Below are positions 45,314-54,090 of a stretch of 64,000 bases of DNA, one piece after another (the stretch's first letter is position 1; every line of letters begins with the position of its first letter). Made by a program: the position numbers and the translations under genes. Location of the stretch: NCBI GenBank assembly GCA_946415315.1, contig CAMKRZ010000005.1, positions 62,001 through 126,000 of the forward strand, written 5' to 3'. The stretch comes from an uncultured Lachnoclostridium sp. (GTDB lineage Bacteria; Bacillota; Clostridia; Lachnospirales; Lachnospiraceae). The notes under the pieces are model-generated. The model made no database searches, was not told the origin of the DNA, and saw only the letters and a list, made by a program, of their open reading frames with translations.

Positions 45314-46822
45314 ATGAAACTGTTTCAGAGGGATTCTCATTTTTACAAAAAGGTCCTTATGCTGGCGCTGCCGATCGCGCTGCAGAGTCTGATCGCTGTC
45401 GGCGTGAACATGCTCGACACGATCATGCTCGGGCGAGTCGGCACGGATCTTGTCCCGGAGATCGGCGACGAGGCGGCGAAGGTTGTGAGCAGTAACTCAG
45501 TGTCGGCAGCGGCATTTGCCAACAACTTCATCGGCGTCTACCACATCCTTTGCATGGGTCTTGGTATGGGCGCATCGGTGCTCGTCTCGCGCTACTGGGG
45601 AATGAAACTGAAGGGCGATGATGCCCCGCTGGACGACGTTCCCGGCTCGGAGGGCAGGGCGACAAGAGCGCTCAAGCAGACGATCTGCCTGATGCTTCGC
45701 CTGACGCTCGGCCTGGCGATCATCTTTGCGGCGGCCACGGCGCTGTTCCCGGAGCAGATCATCAAAATGTATGTCAACGCAAACGATCCGCAGATCGCCG
45801 ATATTGTTGCCCGCGGCGTGGGCTACCTGCGGTACTCCGTCGTCACGTATTTCTTCCTCGGCACGTCGCTGACCGTGACGATCGTGCTGCGAAGCGTCGG
45901 ACAGGCGATGTATCCGCTGTTTGTCTCGATCGGTGCGCTTTTCGTCAACCTTCTCGCGAACTACATGCTGATCTTCGGCCGCTTCGGCGCGCCCCGCATG
46001 GAAACCAAGGGCGCGGCGCTCGGCACGCTGATCGCCCGCATTTTCGAAGCGGTTCTCATCGTGACCTACCTGCTTGTTGTCGACAAGAGGATCCGCTTCC
46101 GCATAAAGCACTTGTTCCTCTCGTGCAGTTCGCTTCTCAAAGAATACATCCGAATCTCCATCCCCGTGCTGGTGAGTGACGGCCTTCTGGCGTTCGGAAA
46201 TATCGCCTTCGGCGTCATCATCGGACAGCTTGGTTTCGGCGCAGCCAACTCGGTCACGCAGGTCACGCAGCAGATGAGCACCGTCGGCATTCAGGGCGTG
46301 TGCCAGGCCGGCGCGATCGTGACCGGTCAGACGCTCGGAACCGGTGACAAGGAGAAGACCATGCGCCAGGGCTGGATGTTCCTCGGGCTCGGTCTTGCGC
46401 TCGGAACGATCTCCGCGCTGTTTATCTTCGGCTTCCGGGATCTGATCCTGAGCGGGTATGACATCACGAAGGATGACAAGGCTATCGCGAACGAGCTGAT
46501 GGATGCCATCAGTCTGATCATCATTTTCCAGGCGACCAACAGCATCATGACCAAGGGCGTTCTCCGTGGCGGCGGCGACACGAAGATGCTGATGCTCATG
46601 GACAACGTGTTCCTCTGGGCGATCGCGCTTCCGCTCGGCGCGGTGAGCGGGTTTGTGTTCCATCTGGAGCCGTTCTGGATCTACATTTGCCTCAAGTCCG
46701 ACCAGATCATCAAGACGATCTGGTGCTTCTTCCGCCTCAAGAGCGAAAAATGGATCAAGAAGATCTCGACAGGCGACCACGGCGGAAATCCGCTGGATGC
46801 GAAAGCCGCCGAGGCGAAGTAA
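45314..46822 (+). CDS. MATE-family efflux transporter
   Basis: A 502-residue 12-helix cation-coupled exporter of the MATE/NorM type. N-terminal LALPIALQSLIAVGVNMLDTIMLGRVG is the family signature, and the second half repeats it with ISIPVLVSDGLLAFGNIAFGVIIGQLG and VTQVTQQMSTVGIQGVCQAG. It would export drugs or cationic metabolites. The ATG at 45314 has only GGGAGC, 15 bases upstream, as a weak RBS. The stop TAA sits in a 35-bp sequence repeated directly downstream. Substrate unknown. Confidence 0.92.
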   Translation: MKLFQRDSHFYKKVLMLALPIALQSLIAVGVNMLDTIMLGRVGTDLVPEIGDEAAKVVSSNSVSAAAFANNFIGVYHILCMGLGMGASVLVSRYWGMKLKGDDAPLDDVPGSEGRATRALKQTICLMLRLTLGLAIIFAAATALFPEQIIKMYVNANDPQIADIVARGVGYLRYSVVTYFFLGTSLTVTIVLRSVGQAMYPLFVSIGALFVNLLANYMLIFGRFGAPRMETKGAALGTLIARIFEAVLIVTYLLVVDKRIRFRIKHLFLSCSSLLKEYIRISIPVLVSDGLLAFGNIAFGVIIGQLGFGAANSVTQVTQQMSTVGIQGVCQAGAIVTGQTLGTGDKEKTMRQGWMFLGLGLALGTISALFIFGFRDLILSGYDITKDDKAIANELMDAISLIIIFQATNSIMTKGVLRGGGDTKMLMLMDNVFLWAIALPLGAVSGFVFHLEPFWIYICLKSDQIIKTIWCFFRLKSEKWIKKISTGDHGGNPLDAKAAEAK

Positions 46823-46892
46823 GCGGTCGCGGAGGTTTGAGCACCGCGGCAACAGTGTAAGCGGTCGCGGAGGTTTGAGCACCGCGGCAGCG
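46819..46892. repeat. Two direct repeats of about 35 bp at the MATE stop codon
   Basis: The sequence starting GTAAGCGGTCGCGGAGG at 46819 recurs at 46857, a 38-bp period, with just one difference over about 34 bases. The first copy includes the stop of the transporter gene. It looks like a recent local duplication. GGAGGTTTG within it is followed by no start codon, so it is not a working RBS. Confidence 0.8.
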
Positions 46893-46949
46893 GTTGTATA
46901 AGAAACTTGCGGCGCAACGCGCCGTGCAATACAGGAGGGGTTTACAGCT

Positions 46950-48665
46950 ATGGCTAAAAAAGCGAAAATCACGGTTCATCCGAGTTTTCAGATCGGTGAG
47001 ATCTCGGACGAACTCTTCTCAGCGTTCCTCGAGCCGATCGGCACCATGGTGAACGGCACGATGTTCAACCCGAAGCATCCGACGGCGGATGAGCAGGGCT
47101 TCCGCACCGACGTGATCGATGCGCTGAAGGTGACGGGCCTGCCGGCGGTGCGTCTGCCGGGCGGCAATTTTGTGTCGGCATGGCAGTGGAAGGATTCGAT
47201 CGGTCCGAAGTCGGAGCGCAAGGTGCACCTTGACCCGGCTTGGTACCAGTTCATCACGAACGAGGTCGGCCACGACGAGTATCTGCAGTGGGCAGAGAAG
47301 ATCGGCGCTCGTTCTTTGTATACGGTAAATATGGGCACCGGCCGCACGCAGGACGCGATGGACTGCGTGGAGTACACGAATTTTCCGGGCGGAACCTACT
47401 GGTCCGACCTTCGTATCAAGAACGGTCATGAGAAGCCTTACGGCGTGAAGACGTGGTATCTCGGCAACGAGATGGACGGCCCGTGGCAGCTCGGCTCCTG
47501 GGACAAGGATCCCCGCGCCTACGGTGTGATGGTCAACGAGACCTCGAAGGCGATGAAGTGGATTGACGCGTCCATCAAGACGGGCGTTTGCGGATCCTCC
47601 GCGCCGTTCATGGAGCATTTTCCGGATTGGGATGAGGCGGCTCTCGACGTGTGCTACGACACCGTTGATTACCTGTCCGTCCACCATTATCACAGCGCGC
47701 CTCCCGGAGACATCAAGGCTCTGCTCGGCGGCGCCCTCTACTACGAGGATTTCATCAACACGCTGGTCGCAATGTGCGATTACGTGCAGTCGAAGCATCG
47801 TTCGCCGAAGAAAATGATGATCTCCTTCGACGAGTACGGCGGAATGGTCCGCCCGAACGCTCCGCTCAACCCGGGCTGGGGACGCTACAACATGGCCCGT
47901 TCGCACTATCGTTTCAACCCGGATCGCCCGTACATCAAGCACGACCCCGACAAGATGTCGGATCGCCGCTTCCCGGGCGGGGATCTCACGCAAATGCTCT
48001 CGATGGCATCCATCCAACTGGCGCTTCTGCATCACGCAGACCGCGTGAAGATCGGCTGCATGACCGGCGGCCTCGGCGCTCTGTGCGCTTCGAACCATGA
48101 CCATGTATGGCGCTCGGCGTCGCACTACGCATTTATGCAAATGCTGTCCTACGCGAAGGGCACTTCCATGAAGGTTGCGGTGGAGAGCGAAACCTACGAT
48201 ATCCCGGCCTACGCGATTGACGACACCTCGCAGTACACCGGCAAGAACGGCGTGCCTTACGTCGATGCCGCCTGCGCATGGGACAAGGCAGCCAAGCGGC
48301 TCGTGATCTTCGCGATCAACCGGAACGAGACCGAGGATTACGCGCTCTCCCTGGATGTGACAGGATTTTTCAATGACGCTTCCGCATTCCCGGCAGTGCC
48401 GAAGGTGGCGGAAGTGGTTGACTCCGGCTGGCCCTTCGGAGCGAAGCCCAAGGCGGCTGCGCCCGTGAAGAAGGTTGTTGCGCCAAAGCTCACAGGATTT
48501 TCCGCGTGCACGATGTACGAGATCTCAGGAGATCCCGAAGCGCAGAGCGAGTTCGGGAACGACGAAATCTTCTCGCCGAAGATCAACAAGCGCGCCAAAC
48601 TGGCGGACGGCGTTGTGACGGCGCATATCAAACCGCTGTCGCTCAACATGTTTGTGCTGGAGTGA
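46950..48665 (+). CDS. GH51 alpha-L-arabinofuranosidase
   Basis: A 571-residue glycoside hydrolase that removes arabinofuranose from plant arabinans or arabinoxylan oligomers. The acid/base is in YLGNEMDG near residue 174 and the nucleophile in ISFDEYGG near 295; FSAFLEPIG, RLPGGNF and VHHYHSAPPGD are usual family motifs. There is no signal peptide, so it acts in the cytoplasm on imported oligosaccharides. A Lys/Ala/Pro stretch at about 490-505 is an insertion in the C-terminal beta domain. RBS CAGGAGGGG precedes the ATG. It indicates a plant-fibre diet, as in gut or rumen bacteria. Confidence 0.93.
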   Translation: MAKKAKITVHPSFQIGEISDELFSAFLEPIGTMVNGTMFNPKHPTADEQGFRTDVIDALKVTGLPAVRLPGGNFVSAWQWKDSIGPKSERKVHLDPAWYQFITNEVGHDEYLQWAEKIGARSLYTVNMGTGRTQDAMDCVEYTNFPGGTYWSDLRIKNGHEKPYGVKTWYLGNEMDGPWQLGSWDKDPRAYGVMVNETSKAMKWIDASIKTGVCGSSAPFMEHFPDWDEAALDVCYDTVDYLSVHHYHSAPPGDIKALLGGALYYEDFINTLVAMCDYVQSKHRSPKKMMISFDEYGGMVRPNAPLNPGWGRYNMARSHYRFNPDRPYIKHDPDKMSDRRFPGGDLTQMLSMASIQLALLHHADRVKIGCMTGGLGALCASNHDHVWRSASHYAFMQMLSYAKGTSMKVAVESETYDIPAYAIDDTSQYTGKNGVPYVDAACAWDKAAKRLVIFAINRNETEDYALSLDVTGFFNDASAFPAVPKVAEVVDSGWPFGAKPKAAAPVKKVVAPKLTGFSACTMYEISGDPEAQSEFGNDEIFSPKINKRAKLADGVVTAHIKPLSLNMFVLE

Positions 48666-48685
48666 TCAACGAATACGAATGAAAA

Positions 48686-48730
48686 AAGTGCCGAGGGCCC
48701 GCGAAAAACGGGCTTTCGGCACTTGTTTTA
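48686..48730 (+). terminator. Terminator of the GH51 gene
   Basis: AAGTGCCGA and TCGGCACTT form the outer arms, and GGGCCCG with CGGGCTT extends the stem to 16 bp (two G-T pairs). The loop is CGAAAAA and GTTTTAA follows. Confidence 0.8.
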
Positions 48731-48874
48731 ATACGTTACAAAGGGTGTTTCGAAAACCGGTAGGGCTTTGCTAATTGATGAGCACAATGGACGTATTCCC
48801 AAGTCGCATAGTTTTTTAATCTTTTCCTTTTCATCAAAAAACTTTATTTTACTCCATTTCAAAGAAGTTATATG

Positions 48875-48903
48875 TTGACAGCGAAATGTAGTATCTGTAA
48901 TAT
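48875..48903 (+). promoter_or_regulatory. Promoter of the papain-like peptidase gene
   Basis: TTGACA, 17 bases, TAATAT. The leader to the ATG at 49089 is about 180 bases and is AT-rich. In that leader AGGAGGT at 48939 resembles a ribosome binding site but is not followed by a convincing ORF (only seven codons from ATG 48962). Confidence 0.7.
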
Positions 48904-49088
48904 AAAATTGGAGTTGTATATATAATCATCAAATAATCAGGAGGTAAGAAAAGTACAAAAAATGGTGTTATGGTCTTGCAGATAAGCCGCAGAATGACAG
49001 AAATGTTGTTTCGGATTTTAAAAAGTATTGTATTAAAAAAAGATGCTATATAAGCGGGTTTTCGCCTGCATAGAAGGAGCTAAAGATA

Positions 49089-49682
49089 ATGTGGAAATCA
49101 GACAGAAAAAGCAAACTGCTTTGTGTCCTGCTATATGTCGCATTGGTCCTTAATTCGTCAAGAGCGTTGGCATATATTCCTCCGAACGTTACAGAATCGT
49201 ACCTTTATGCGTCCTATGTTCAACAAGAAAAAAGCAGATGGTGTTGGGTAGCATGTGCCGAAAATGCTACAATTCAGGAGGGCTGCAACACGATGGACCA
49301 ATACAATGCTGTTTATATCCTAAAAGGGTACACTCCGAATTTTTATCCTAATGTCGGCGGTACACCTTCGGAAACTGCAGTGGCGGCAGAACTTATGTGC
49401 AATCATGCTTTGGATTATGTAAGCGACAGTGCAAAAACGTTCTCTTTTATATCTGATAAGATATACAACGGACACTCTGTGATTGCTGGGTATACATATA
49501 CGCTTGACGGCGATACCTTTAACCATATGGTTTTGTTAATGGGATGGAACACGAGTTCAGGGGTGCAAAAAATCAAATTTTATAATCCGCAAACCGGTAA
49601 CTATCAAACAGAATCATTTGCGCTCTTTTGCTCAGGGTTATACAACGATTCCGTTTATGTATCGTCAGTTTATGTTGATTGA
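49089..49682 (+). CDS. Secreted papain-like cysteine peptidase
   Basis: A 197-residue exported protein. A signal peptide (LLCVLLYVALVLNSSRALA) is followed by a C39/AvrRpt2-like papain fold. Cys lies in EKSRWCWVACAENA near residue 55, His in FNHMVLLMGWN near 143 and the third active residue probably in YNPQTGNY. The SxWCWxAC pattern is typical of the papain-like cysteine protease family PF12385. It may process peptides or be a toxin-like effector; the substrate is unknown. The gene is AT-rich unlike its neighbours. GAAGGAG lies upstream, and the downstream gene is 15 bases away. Confidence 0.82.
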   Translation: MWKSDRKSKLLCVLLYVALVLNSSRALAYIPPNVTESYLYASYVQQEKSRWCWVACAENATIQEGCNTMDQYNAVYILKGYTPNFYPNVGGTPSETAVAAELMCNHALDYVSDSAKTFSFISDKIYNGHSVIAGYTYTLDGDTFNHMVLLMGWNTSSGVQKIKFYNPQTGNYQTESFALFCSGLYNDSVYVSSVYVD

Positions 49683-49697
49683 AAGGAGAAAAAGGCT

Positions 49698-50561
49698 ATG
49701 AAAATCGGGAAAATAGTTTTACTGATTGTCTGTTGTCTGGCTTGTCTCTTGGTTTCAGTAGGCATATCCTCAGCGGGTGGAGAAAATGACGGTTCAGTGA
49801 GTGAGGAAACTTTACAGCAGTTTTTTACATATTTCAGAAATGCGCCGGACAAAGAATTTGACGGTTTGAGTAATTATCGTGACGAGGATGTTTTGGTCGG
49901 GAAGATTAAACTGATTAACAGAGCGAACAACGACTTTGTGTCATTGCTTTGTGAGACCGGATCCTATACGGGAGTTATGAGTGGAAACTGGCAATACATT
50001 GTTCCCGTTAAAGATGGTAATTCAGTGTGCGTCTATACATTTTTGAAAACGGAAAACGGAATCGAATTTGCTGCAACTATATATGGAAATTCGACAGACG
50101 ATTCATTGCAAATGTATCTAGTTGACGATGCACAGATTGATGACATTCTTCAGAAAAACGGGTTCGACAGACAGAGCGTCGGCAACGGAACATACTTGAT
50201 GTCGTACGGATATCAGACGTTGTTCTGGGCCTTCACAACAGATACCGGGGAATATATGATTCCGTTCTCCAATCTGCAAATTGATGGGAGAGGGTACATC
50301 TTCGAAGCAGATAGGGTATACTCGCGTCAGGAGGTCTCCGCCCTCCTTGGTTCTATTGTATGGGAGCCGACAACGGAAGATGAATTGTTATATGGCGGAG
50401 AACATAGTGGGAAAGTAAGCAGCGGAGCGACGTCGGAAAGTGACGCACCCGGCAACAGAAAATCCGTCGTATACATTTTTCTTGCAGTGATCGGCATACC
50501 TTTATGTATTGTGGTGGGGGTAAGGGTGTTTTCTCAAAAGAAGACTGGAAGAAAAAAATAA
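49698..50561 (+). CDS. Exported membrane-anchored protein, partner of the peptidase
   Basis: 287 residues: an N-terminal signal (IVLLIVCCLACLLVSVGISSAGG), an extracytoplasmic domain of about 215 residues, a spacer of Ser/Gly and a C-terminal helix (VVYIFLAVIGIPLCIVVGVRVF) with a basic tail, so the protein is held in the membrane facing out. I do not recognise the domain. It follows the peptidase after 15 bases with GAAAGGAG, so the two are co-expressed and may be an enzyme with its anchor or substrate. A terminator ends the pair. Confidence 0.7.
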   Translation: MKIGKIVLLIVCCLACLLVSVGISSAGGENDGSVSEETLQQFFTYFRNAPDKEFDGLSNYRDEDVLVGKIKLINRANNDFVSLLCETGSYTGVMSGNWQYIVPVKDGNSVCVYTFLKTENGIEFAATIYGNSTDDSLQMYLVDDAQIDDILQKNGFDRQSVGNGTYLMSYGYQTLFWAFTTDTGEYMIPFSNLQIDGRGYIFEADRVYSRQEVSALLGSIVWEPTTEDELLYGGEHSGKVSSGATSESDAPGNRKSVVYIFLAVIGIPLCIVVGVRVFSQKKTGRKK

Positions 50562-50576
50562 TACCATAGTGGATCA

Positions 50577-50610
50577 GAAGGAAACGTCGGGACTCCAACG
50601 TTTCCTTCTT
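50577..50610 (+). terminator. Terminator of the peptidase gene pair
   Basis: GAAGGAAACGT and ACGTTTCCTTC form an 11-bp stem with a 10-base loop, followed by TT. Confidence 0.65.
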
Positions 50611-50744
50611 TAGATATGACAAGTATGCAGTCAGCCTGTGGTAAGGGGAGAAATATTTTCGGAATTTTTCGAAAAATGCAATTTGTCGGTTTCATTTTCC
50701 GTCTGTATGGATGAAGCTTCAAAAAACAAAGGAGAAATGCTTTC

Positions 50745-51305
50745 ATGGAAGACGTCGGAATTCTGGAGTTGTATCGGAACCGCTCGGAAGACGCGATCCG
50801 GGAGACTGAGAAGAAGTACGGAAAATACGGACTCTCGGTTGCCCTCGGAATCCTCGGAACGAAGGAGGATGCGGAGGAGTGTGTTAACGATGCGCTGATG
50901 CGTGTGTGGGAAACGATCCCGCCGAAGAAACCGGACAACCTGCGCGTATATTTAGGGAAAATAGTACGAAACCTGTCCATTGACCGGTTCCGCGAGTTGA
51001 CAAGCAAGAAGCGTGGAGGAGGACAGACGGCCGTCAGTTTCGATGAGGTGGAGGAGTTTGTCGCACAGTTCGATACCGCCTGGGACGCTGTGGGGGAGGA
51101 AGCGCTGATGCAGAGCATCAACGAATTCCTGTTTGAGCAGAAGAAACTGTACCGTATTGTTTTCGTACAGAAATACTGGTATTACCTGCCTGTTCGCCAG
51201 ATCGCGGAGAAGAACGGAATCAGCGAGAGCAAAGTGCTTTCCATCCTGCATCGCCTGCGTCTTCGTTTGAAAGACAAACTGGGAAAGGAAGGCTATCCTG
51301 TATGA
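50745..51305 (+). CDS. ECF-type RNA polymerase sigma factor
   Basis: A 186-residue group 4 sigma factor. Region 2 is at about residues 20-90 (DAEECVNDALMRVWETIPP, KIVRNLSIDRFRE) and region 4 near 130-180 (VFVQKYWYYLPVRQIAEKNGISESKVLSILHRLR). It overlaps the next gene by ATGA, so both are translated together. The downstream membrane protein is very likely its anti-sigma factor. AAAGGAG precedes the ATG at 50745. The signal is unknown. I did not find a clear autoregulated ECF promoter upstream. Confidence 0.92.
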   Translation: MEDVGILELYRNRSEDAIRETEKKYGKYGLSVALGILGTKEDAEECVNDALMRVWETIPPKKPDNLRVYLGKIVRNLSIDRFRELTSKKRGGGQTAVSFDEVEEFVAQFDTAWDAVGEEALMQSINEFLFEQKKLYRIVFVQKYWYYLPVRQIAEKNGISESKVLSILHRLRLRLKDKLGKEGYPV

Positions 51306-52567
51306 GTAAGGATTTTAGACATGGATTTACCGATCTGGATGATCGATTGATTGAAGAGGCAAATCCGTATACGGAAAATGAGTCCGTATCGGCAGCTGTG
51401 GGGGATAACAATAAATTAAAGCGAAGCCTTGTGAGACTCCGCGTGCTGAGCGGCCTTGCCGCTGCTGTTGTGATCGTTGCGATCGGAATTGTTGCTGCGA
51501 AGAACGGTTGGTTTAAAAAGCTGAAACCGTCCGATCAGAAGCCGGTTGCGACACCGAGCGCGAGTGCGTCAACGCCTACGCCGACAGAGATGCAGTATAA
51601 AAACACACCGACGCCGACGATGCCTATTGAAACTACGCCGACACCGACGATGCCTGTTGAAACCACACCGACGCCCACGATGCAAGTGGGAACGCCGACA
51701 CCCACGATCACGCCGAGACAGAATCCGCGACCCACTCCGCTGGCGCTCATTGAAAAAGAGATCCCGGACAACGCCCGGGAACTGACGCTTTCCGAGATAA
51801 AGCAAAGCGACTGGTTTGCGTGTCTTCCGGAGAACACGGCTCAAGTTTTAGCATACTGGATACACCGAAATGAATATGGACCTGAAAACGAGGATGACTA
51901 TGTTTACGAACCAAAACCCGTCAGCGCGTATGCCTATGAGGACGAAACCGGACCGTGTATTCTGCTCCGGATGGCGGATAGCTCCGACCATCTGATCAAT
52001 GACTATATCATCACGCCGGATGGGATCAAACTCAACTGGGATCTCAGGGAAGAAGACGAAGTGTATGAGTATGATTCGGAAGTGTATATAACCATACGGA
52101 ACGTGAAGGATGTTCCGCAGTATGAGCTTCGGAAAATAAAGGCTTCCGAGACGGAGAGATATGATATCACCGGGTATACATGGCCTTTCGATGCAACTCT
52201 CCCGGAGAATCTGTGTCTTACTTTGGAACATCCGATCATGGATGCGTCGGAAGTCAGTACAGAGGTGATAAAACTGCGGACATGCGCCGTGAAGGATTGC
52301 TTCCCCCGCAAGATGGTCGTTACCCTCGGAATTGTGGAAGGCGATTACCTTCTGGATTACGAATTTTGCGGGATTGAGTTTGCGGAAGCACTGCAGGTCT
52401 TCGGAGATATGGAGGGATATTATGACTACTCCTACGGAAGTTTTTCGCGCAATGAGGACGGAACCTGGCCGATCTACTACCCGGGCTGGTATGTGGACAG
52501 CGAAACGTATGAGATAGAGTACGGCTTAACAGACGATACTGACGACGAGCCGGAGGGATGGGACTGA
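51302..52567 (+). CDS. Membrane anti-sigma-like protein with Thr-Pro repeat linker
   Basis: 421 residues: a cytoplasmic N-terminus of about 40 residues, one helix (VLSGLAAAVVIVAIGIVAA), then an extracellular linker built of nearly perfect 10-residue repeats of TTPTPTMPIE type (51604-51700) and a C-terminal domain of about 270 residues with no family that I know. It starts four bases within the sigma gene. The short cytoplasmic head would bind the sigma factor and the outside part sense a signal. No zinc anti-sigma HXXXCXXC motif is seen, so the anti-sigma role rests on position and topology. Confidence 0.72.
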   Translation: MSKDFRHGFTDLDDRLIEEANPYTENESVSAAVGDNNKLKRSLVRLRVLSGLAAAVVIVAIGIVAAKNGWFKKLKPSDQKPVATPSASASTPTPTEMQYKNTPTPTMPIETTPTPTMPVETTPTPTMQVGTPTPTITPRQNPRPTPLALIEKEIPDNARELTLSEIKQSDWFACLPENTAQVLAYWIHRNEYGPENEDDYVYEPKPVSAYAYEDETGPCILLRMADSSDHLINDYIITPDGIKLNWDLREEDEVYEYDSEVYITIRNVKDVPQYELRKIKASETERYDITGYTWPFDATLPENLCLTLEHPIMDASEVSTEVIKLRTCAVKDCFPRKMVVTLGIVEGDYLLDYEFCGIEFAEALQVFGDMEGYYDYSYGSFSRNEDGTWPIYYPGWYVDSETYEIEYGLTDDTDDEPEGWD

Positions 52568-52609
52568 GTCCCATCCCTGGCACAGGCGCAGCGCAGTGAC
52601 GCGGCAGAG

Positions 52610-52652
52610 AGGCCGGAGACCGGCACCGGAAACAGTGCAGGTCTCCCGGCCT
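52610..52652 (+). promoter_or_regulatory. Hairpin between the anti-sigma gene and the next gene
   Basis: AGGCCGGAGACC and GGTCTCCCGGCCT pair with a single bulge. It lies 28 bases before the next ATG, with no T-run, so it may be a weak terminator or an mRNA structure. Confidence 0.5.
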
Positions 52653-52679
52653 TACAGCCGGTGAAAGGAGCGGACAGTT

Positions 52680-53768
52680 ATGGGTAGCAGAGGAGCAAAA
52701 AGGTTGATTGCCTGCCTCTTAGGAGTATGTTTCATCGCTGCGGTGGGCCTTACGGTAGCTGCCGTGTCCGGGAAGACCGGCGGGACGCAAAAGTCGAACG
52801 CGGTTTGGGTAATAAAAGAAGCCACGACTTCATATTATACCGGAACCTCCAAATACCGATATACGTATGACGACAACGGGCGGGAGATCCTCAGGGTAAT
52901 CGAAACAACCAGGGACGGTGAAGAGCCGGTAACAAACACAGTGGAAACCGATTATTTTCCGGGAGGATGCGGGATTTACCGGTATGACAACGATTACGGT
53001 TATACCCGTGAGTTTTTTTTCGTGACTGATCCGGTAATTTATTCCGGGAAAGATCCGGTCAAGGATTATGAAGTTGACGCTTCCGGCAAATTAACAAAGG
53101 TGGAATGCGAGGAAGTTGAATACAGTATCAACACCTGGTTCTTCGATTCAGAGGGAAGACCTGCCAAATTGTGGCATAATGCCTCGGAGGAAGGTCGTCA
53201 ATATGTTGAAGAATTTCAATATGACGATTCGGGAAGAATCATCCGGATCACGGATACCCACGCAGGCGTAACGACAGTCACGGATGTTGTCTATGAGGGA
53301 GACAAGCGGACAGTACGGCGTAATAATTCAAACGGACTTGTCAGCAGCGAGACTGAATATGACGGACAGCGTCGGATCAGAGAGACATATTATGACGAGG
53401 AAGGAAACGTCTTCAGGGAGTCAAAATATTATTTTCCGAACGGAGAGTTCCCTTTGCCAGGGAAGACTGCCGGTGCGTCGTCCCGCCTCGAGACGGAGAC
53501 GTATTTAGCGTGCGAATCTCTTTGGTTAAGTGAGACCCAGACCTGGGAAATGAAAGTTGACCTTGCCCCGGACGGACAGCCTTTGCGCAAAATAAGTTCG
53601 AACACGCCAAACAGTGAATATGAGTATGATGAGAACGGAAGGCTTTCACTGCTTAAGTATGTCGGCGGGCATCTCAGTTTCCAATATGACGAAAACGGGA
53701 ATCTTGTGCGATGCTGGAAAGAGGGCGAACAGTACGATATTCAATACGTGTGGGAAGAATTTAAATAA
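52680..53768 (+). CDS. Exported YD-repeat-like protein of unknown function
   Basis: A 362-residue protein with a signal peptide (LIACLLGVCFIAAVGLTVAAVSG) and many RHS/YD-like short repeats: YTYDDNGREIL, FQYDDSGRIIRI, TYYDEEGNVFRE, YEYDENGRLSLLKY and FQYDENGNLVR. Such units form beta-strand wraps in RHS proteins, but the chain is far too short for an RHS toxin shell and no C-terminal toxin domain is visible. Its location after the sigma/anti-sigma pair may mean shared control. GAAAGGAG precedes the ATG. A terminator follows. Confidence 0.72.
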   Translation: MGSRGAKRLIACLLGVCFIAAVGLTVAAVSGKTGGTQKSNAVWVIKEATTSYYTGTSKYRYTYDDNGREILRVIETTRDGEEPVTNTVETDYFPGGCGIYRYDNDYGYTREFFFVTDPVIYSGKDPVKDYEVDASGKLTKVECEEVEYSINTWFFDSEGRPAKLWHNASEEGRQYVEEFQYDDSGRIIRITDTHAGVTTVTDVVYEGDKRTVRRNNSNGLVSSETEYDGQRRIRETYYDEEGNVFRESKYYFPNGEFPLPGKTAGASSRLETETYLACESLWLSETQTWEMKVDLAPDGQPLRKISSNTPNSEYEYDENGRLSLLKYVGGHLSFQYDENGNLVRCWKEGEQYDIQYVWEEFK

Positions 53769-53788
53769 ATAACGGAAGACTGACACCG

Positions 53789-53820
53789 GCCGCCTGTTTG
53801 GGAGAACAGGCGGCTTGTTT
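53789..53820 (+). terminator. Terminator of the YD-repeat gene
   Basis: GCCGCCTGTT and AACAGGCGGC are perfect arms with loop TGGGAG, followed by TTGTTTG. Confidence 0.75.
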
Positions 53821-53862
53821 GTGGGTTAGCAGCATTTTCCGGATGTTTCGGTCCGACACTAT

Positions 53863-53897
53863 TTGCTCAGCTGCAGATGTTCATCACAGCTGAACAA
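53863..53897. promoter_or_regulatory. Inverted repeat upstream of the LysR gene
   Basis: TTGCTCAGCTG and CAGCTGAACAA are arms with one mismatch and a 13-base centre. It lies about 195 bases before the lysR-type gene start. The remainder of the gap 53821-54090 is AT-rich, with no clear promoter and no gene. Confidence 0.4.
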
Positions 53898-54090
53898 AAG
53901 TGTCTGACGAAACAGTCCAAATGTGTCTATTAATATATTGCAAATCTGTCCATTTGAAGGTATATTTTGATGGACGTGAATCGGTTTTTTTCGATAGGTG
54001 AACACAATAAAGATGTCGGAGAGTGTGATTAAACGGACTTCTATGAACCGGCGTGTGCGGTGATTTTGAAGACGAAAGCAGGAAACAGGG

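Noticed and set aside
48939-49075. Small ORFs after an AGGAGGT sequence in the leader of the papain-like peptidase gene
   Set aside because: The ATG nearest the site gives only seven codons, the 25-codon frame from 48970 is too far from the site, and the longest frame (KKWCYGLADKPQNDRN) has no start codon. Possibly a decayed gene; not supported.
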